The notes under the pieces: generated by a model | What the model saw: the letters and a program-made list of their open reading frames with translations, nothing else | The model's database searches: none | Told to the model about the DNA's origin: nothing | Position numbers and translations under genes: made by a program | Assembly (NCBI GenBank): GCA_905236315.1 | Contig: CAJOPO010000300.1 | Location: 1-5,521 of the forward strand | Direction of reading: 5' to 3' | Length of the DNA: 5,521 nt | Origin: an uncultured Treponema sp. | Lineage (GTDB): Bacteria > Spirochaetota > Spirochaetia > Treponematales > Treponemataceae | Part shown: in pieces, positions 5,491 to 5,521 of the stretch | How positions within the stretch are numbered: the stretch's first letter is position 1 | Layout: each line of letters begins with the position of its first letter

Positions 5491-5521
5491 TTTTAATTCC
5501 TGGTAATAGCAGGAATTAAAA
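5491..5521. promoter_or_regulatory. Perfect 12-bp inverted repeat around a possible -10 box
   Basis: TTTTAATTCCTG (5491-5502) and CAGGAATTAAAA (5510-5521) are perfect complements around a 7-nt spacer. In minus-strand reading the spacer holds TATTAC (5508-5503), preceded by TG one base away, an extended -10-like element four of six to consensus; the -35 would lie outside the window. The arms begin with T and end with A, the reverse of a terminator. An operator enclosing the operon promoter is the simplest reading. The repeat may continue past the right edge. Confidence 0.5.

Noticed and set aside
5434..5496. GTTTTAA direct repeats as target-site duplication of a transposed element
   Set aside because: The right copy is separated from the inverted repeat by several bases, and such a short AT-rich heptamer is common by chance here.
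1..5521. CRISPR arrays, tRNA or rRNA genes, integrases or transposases, toxin-antitoxin pairs
   Set aside because: Both strands were read. No regularly spaced repeats, no cloverleaf or rRNA-like segments and no such protein motifs were found.

Overview
The window is bacterial, moderately AT-rich, and consists of a compact stretch of ordinary-looking chromosome. It holds a membrane-linked c-di-GMP signalling enzyme (broken only by the left edge), an exported GH3 glycosidase, and a convergent three-gene operon. Strong Shine-Dalgarno sites, an exported GH3 enzyme with a family-typical calcium loop, and a hydrolase/cyclophilin-like/acetyltransferase set point to an anaerobic gut or rumen bacterium. 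A Treponema-like spirochaete is my best guess and a clostridial anaerobe the main alternative; nothing here fixes the taxon (low confidence).

Layout. 2-673 (+): C-terminal part of a diguanylate cyclase, with one transmembrane helix and a GGDEF domain. 674-788: a promoter candidate and a short structured leader. 789-3188 (+): a secreted 799-residue GH3 enzyme, closed by a clean intrinsic terminator at 3220-3261. 3262-3326: a short convergent spacer. 5410 down to 3327 (-): alpha/beta hydrolase, then a cyclophilin-like lipoprotein, then a maltose/galactoside-type O-acetyltransferase. Gaps between these are 31 and 7 nt, and the last Shine-Dalgarno overlaps the preceding stop, so they read as one transcription unit. 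5411-5521: an upstream region crowded with three perfect or near-perfect inverted repeats, cut by the right edge.

How the genes fit together. The GH3 enzyme would release sugars outside the cytoplasm. The minus-strand operon combines two predicted cytoplasmic small-molecule enzymes with a protein anchored outside the membrane. The physiological link between the two blocks is not shown by the sequence.

Most worth a second look: (1) inside the lipoprotein gene, a 10-nt perfect match to the 16S anti-Shine-Dalgarno lies just before in-frame Met43, exactly where the signal-peptide and linker segment ends and the cyclophilin-like domain begins, suggesting a second, cytoplasmic form; (2) the inverted repeats upstream of the operon, one arrangement of which would hide the hydrolase ribosome-binding site; (3) a Gly-x-Cys nucleophile elbow in the hydrolase in place of Gly-x-Ser-x-Gly. 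I do not see a clearly new multi-gene system such as a defence island, CRISPR array or mobile element with a transposase.
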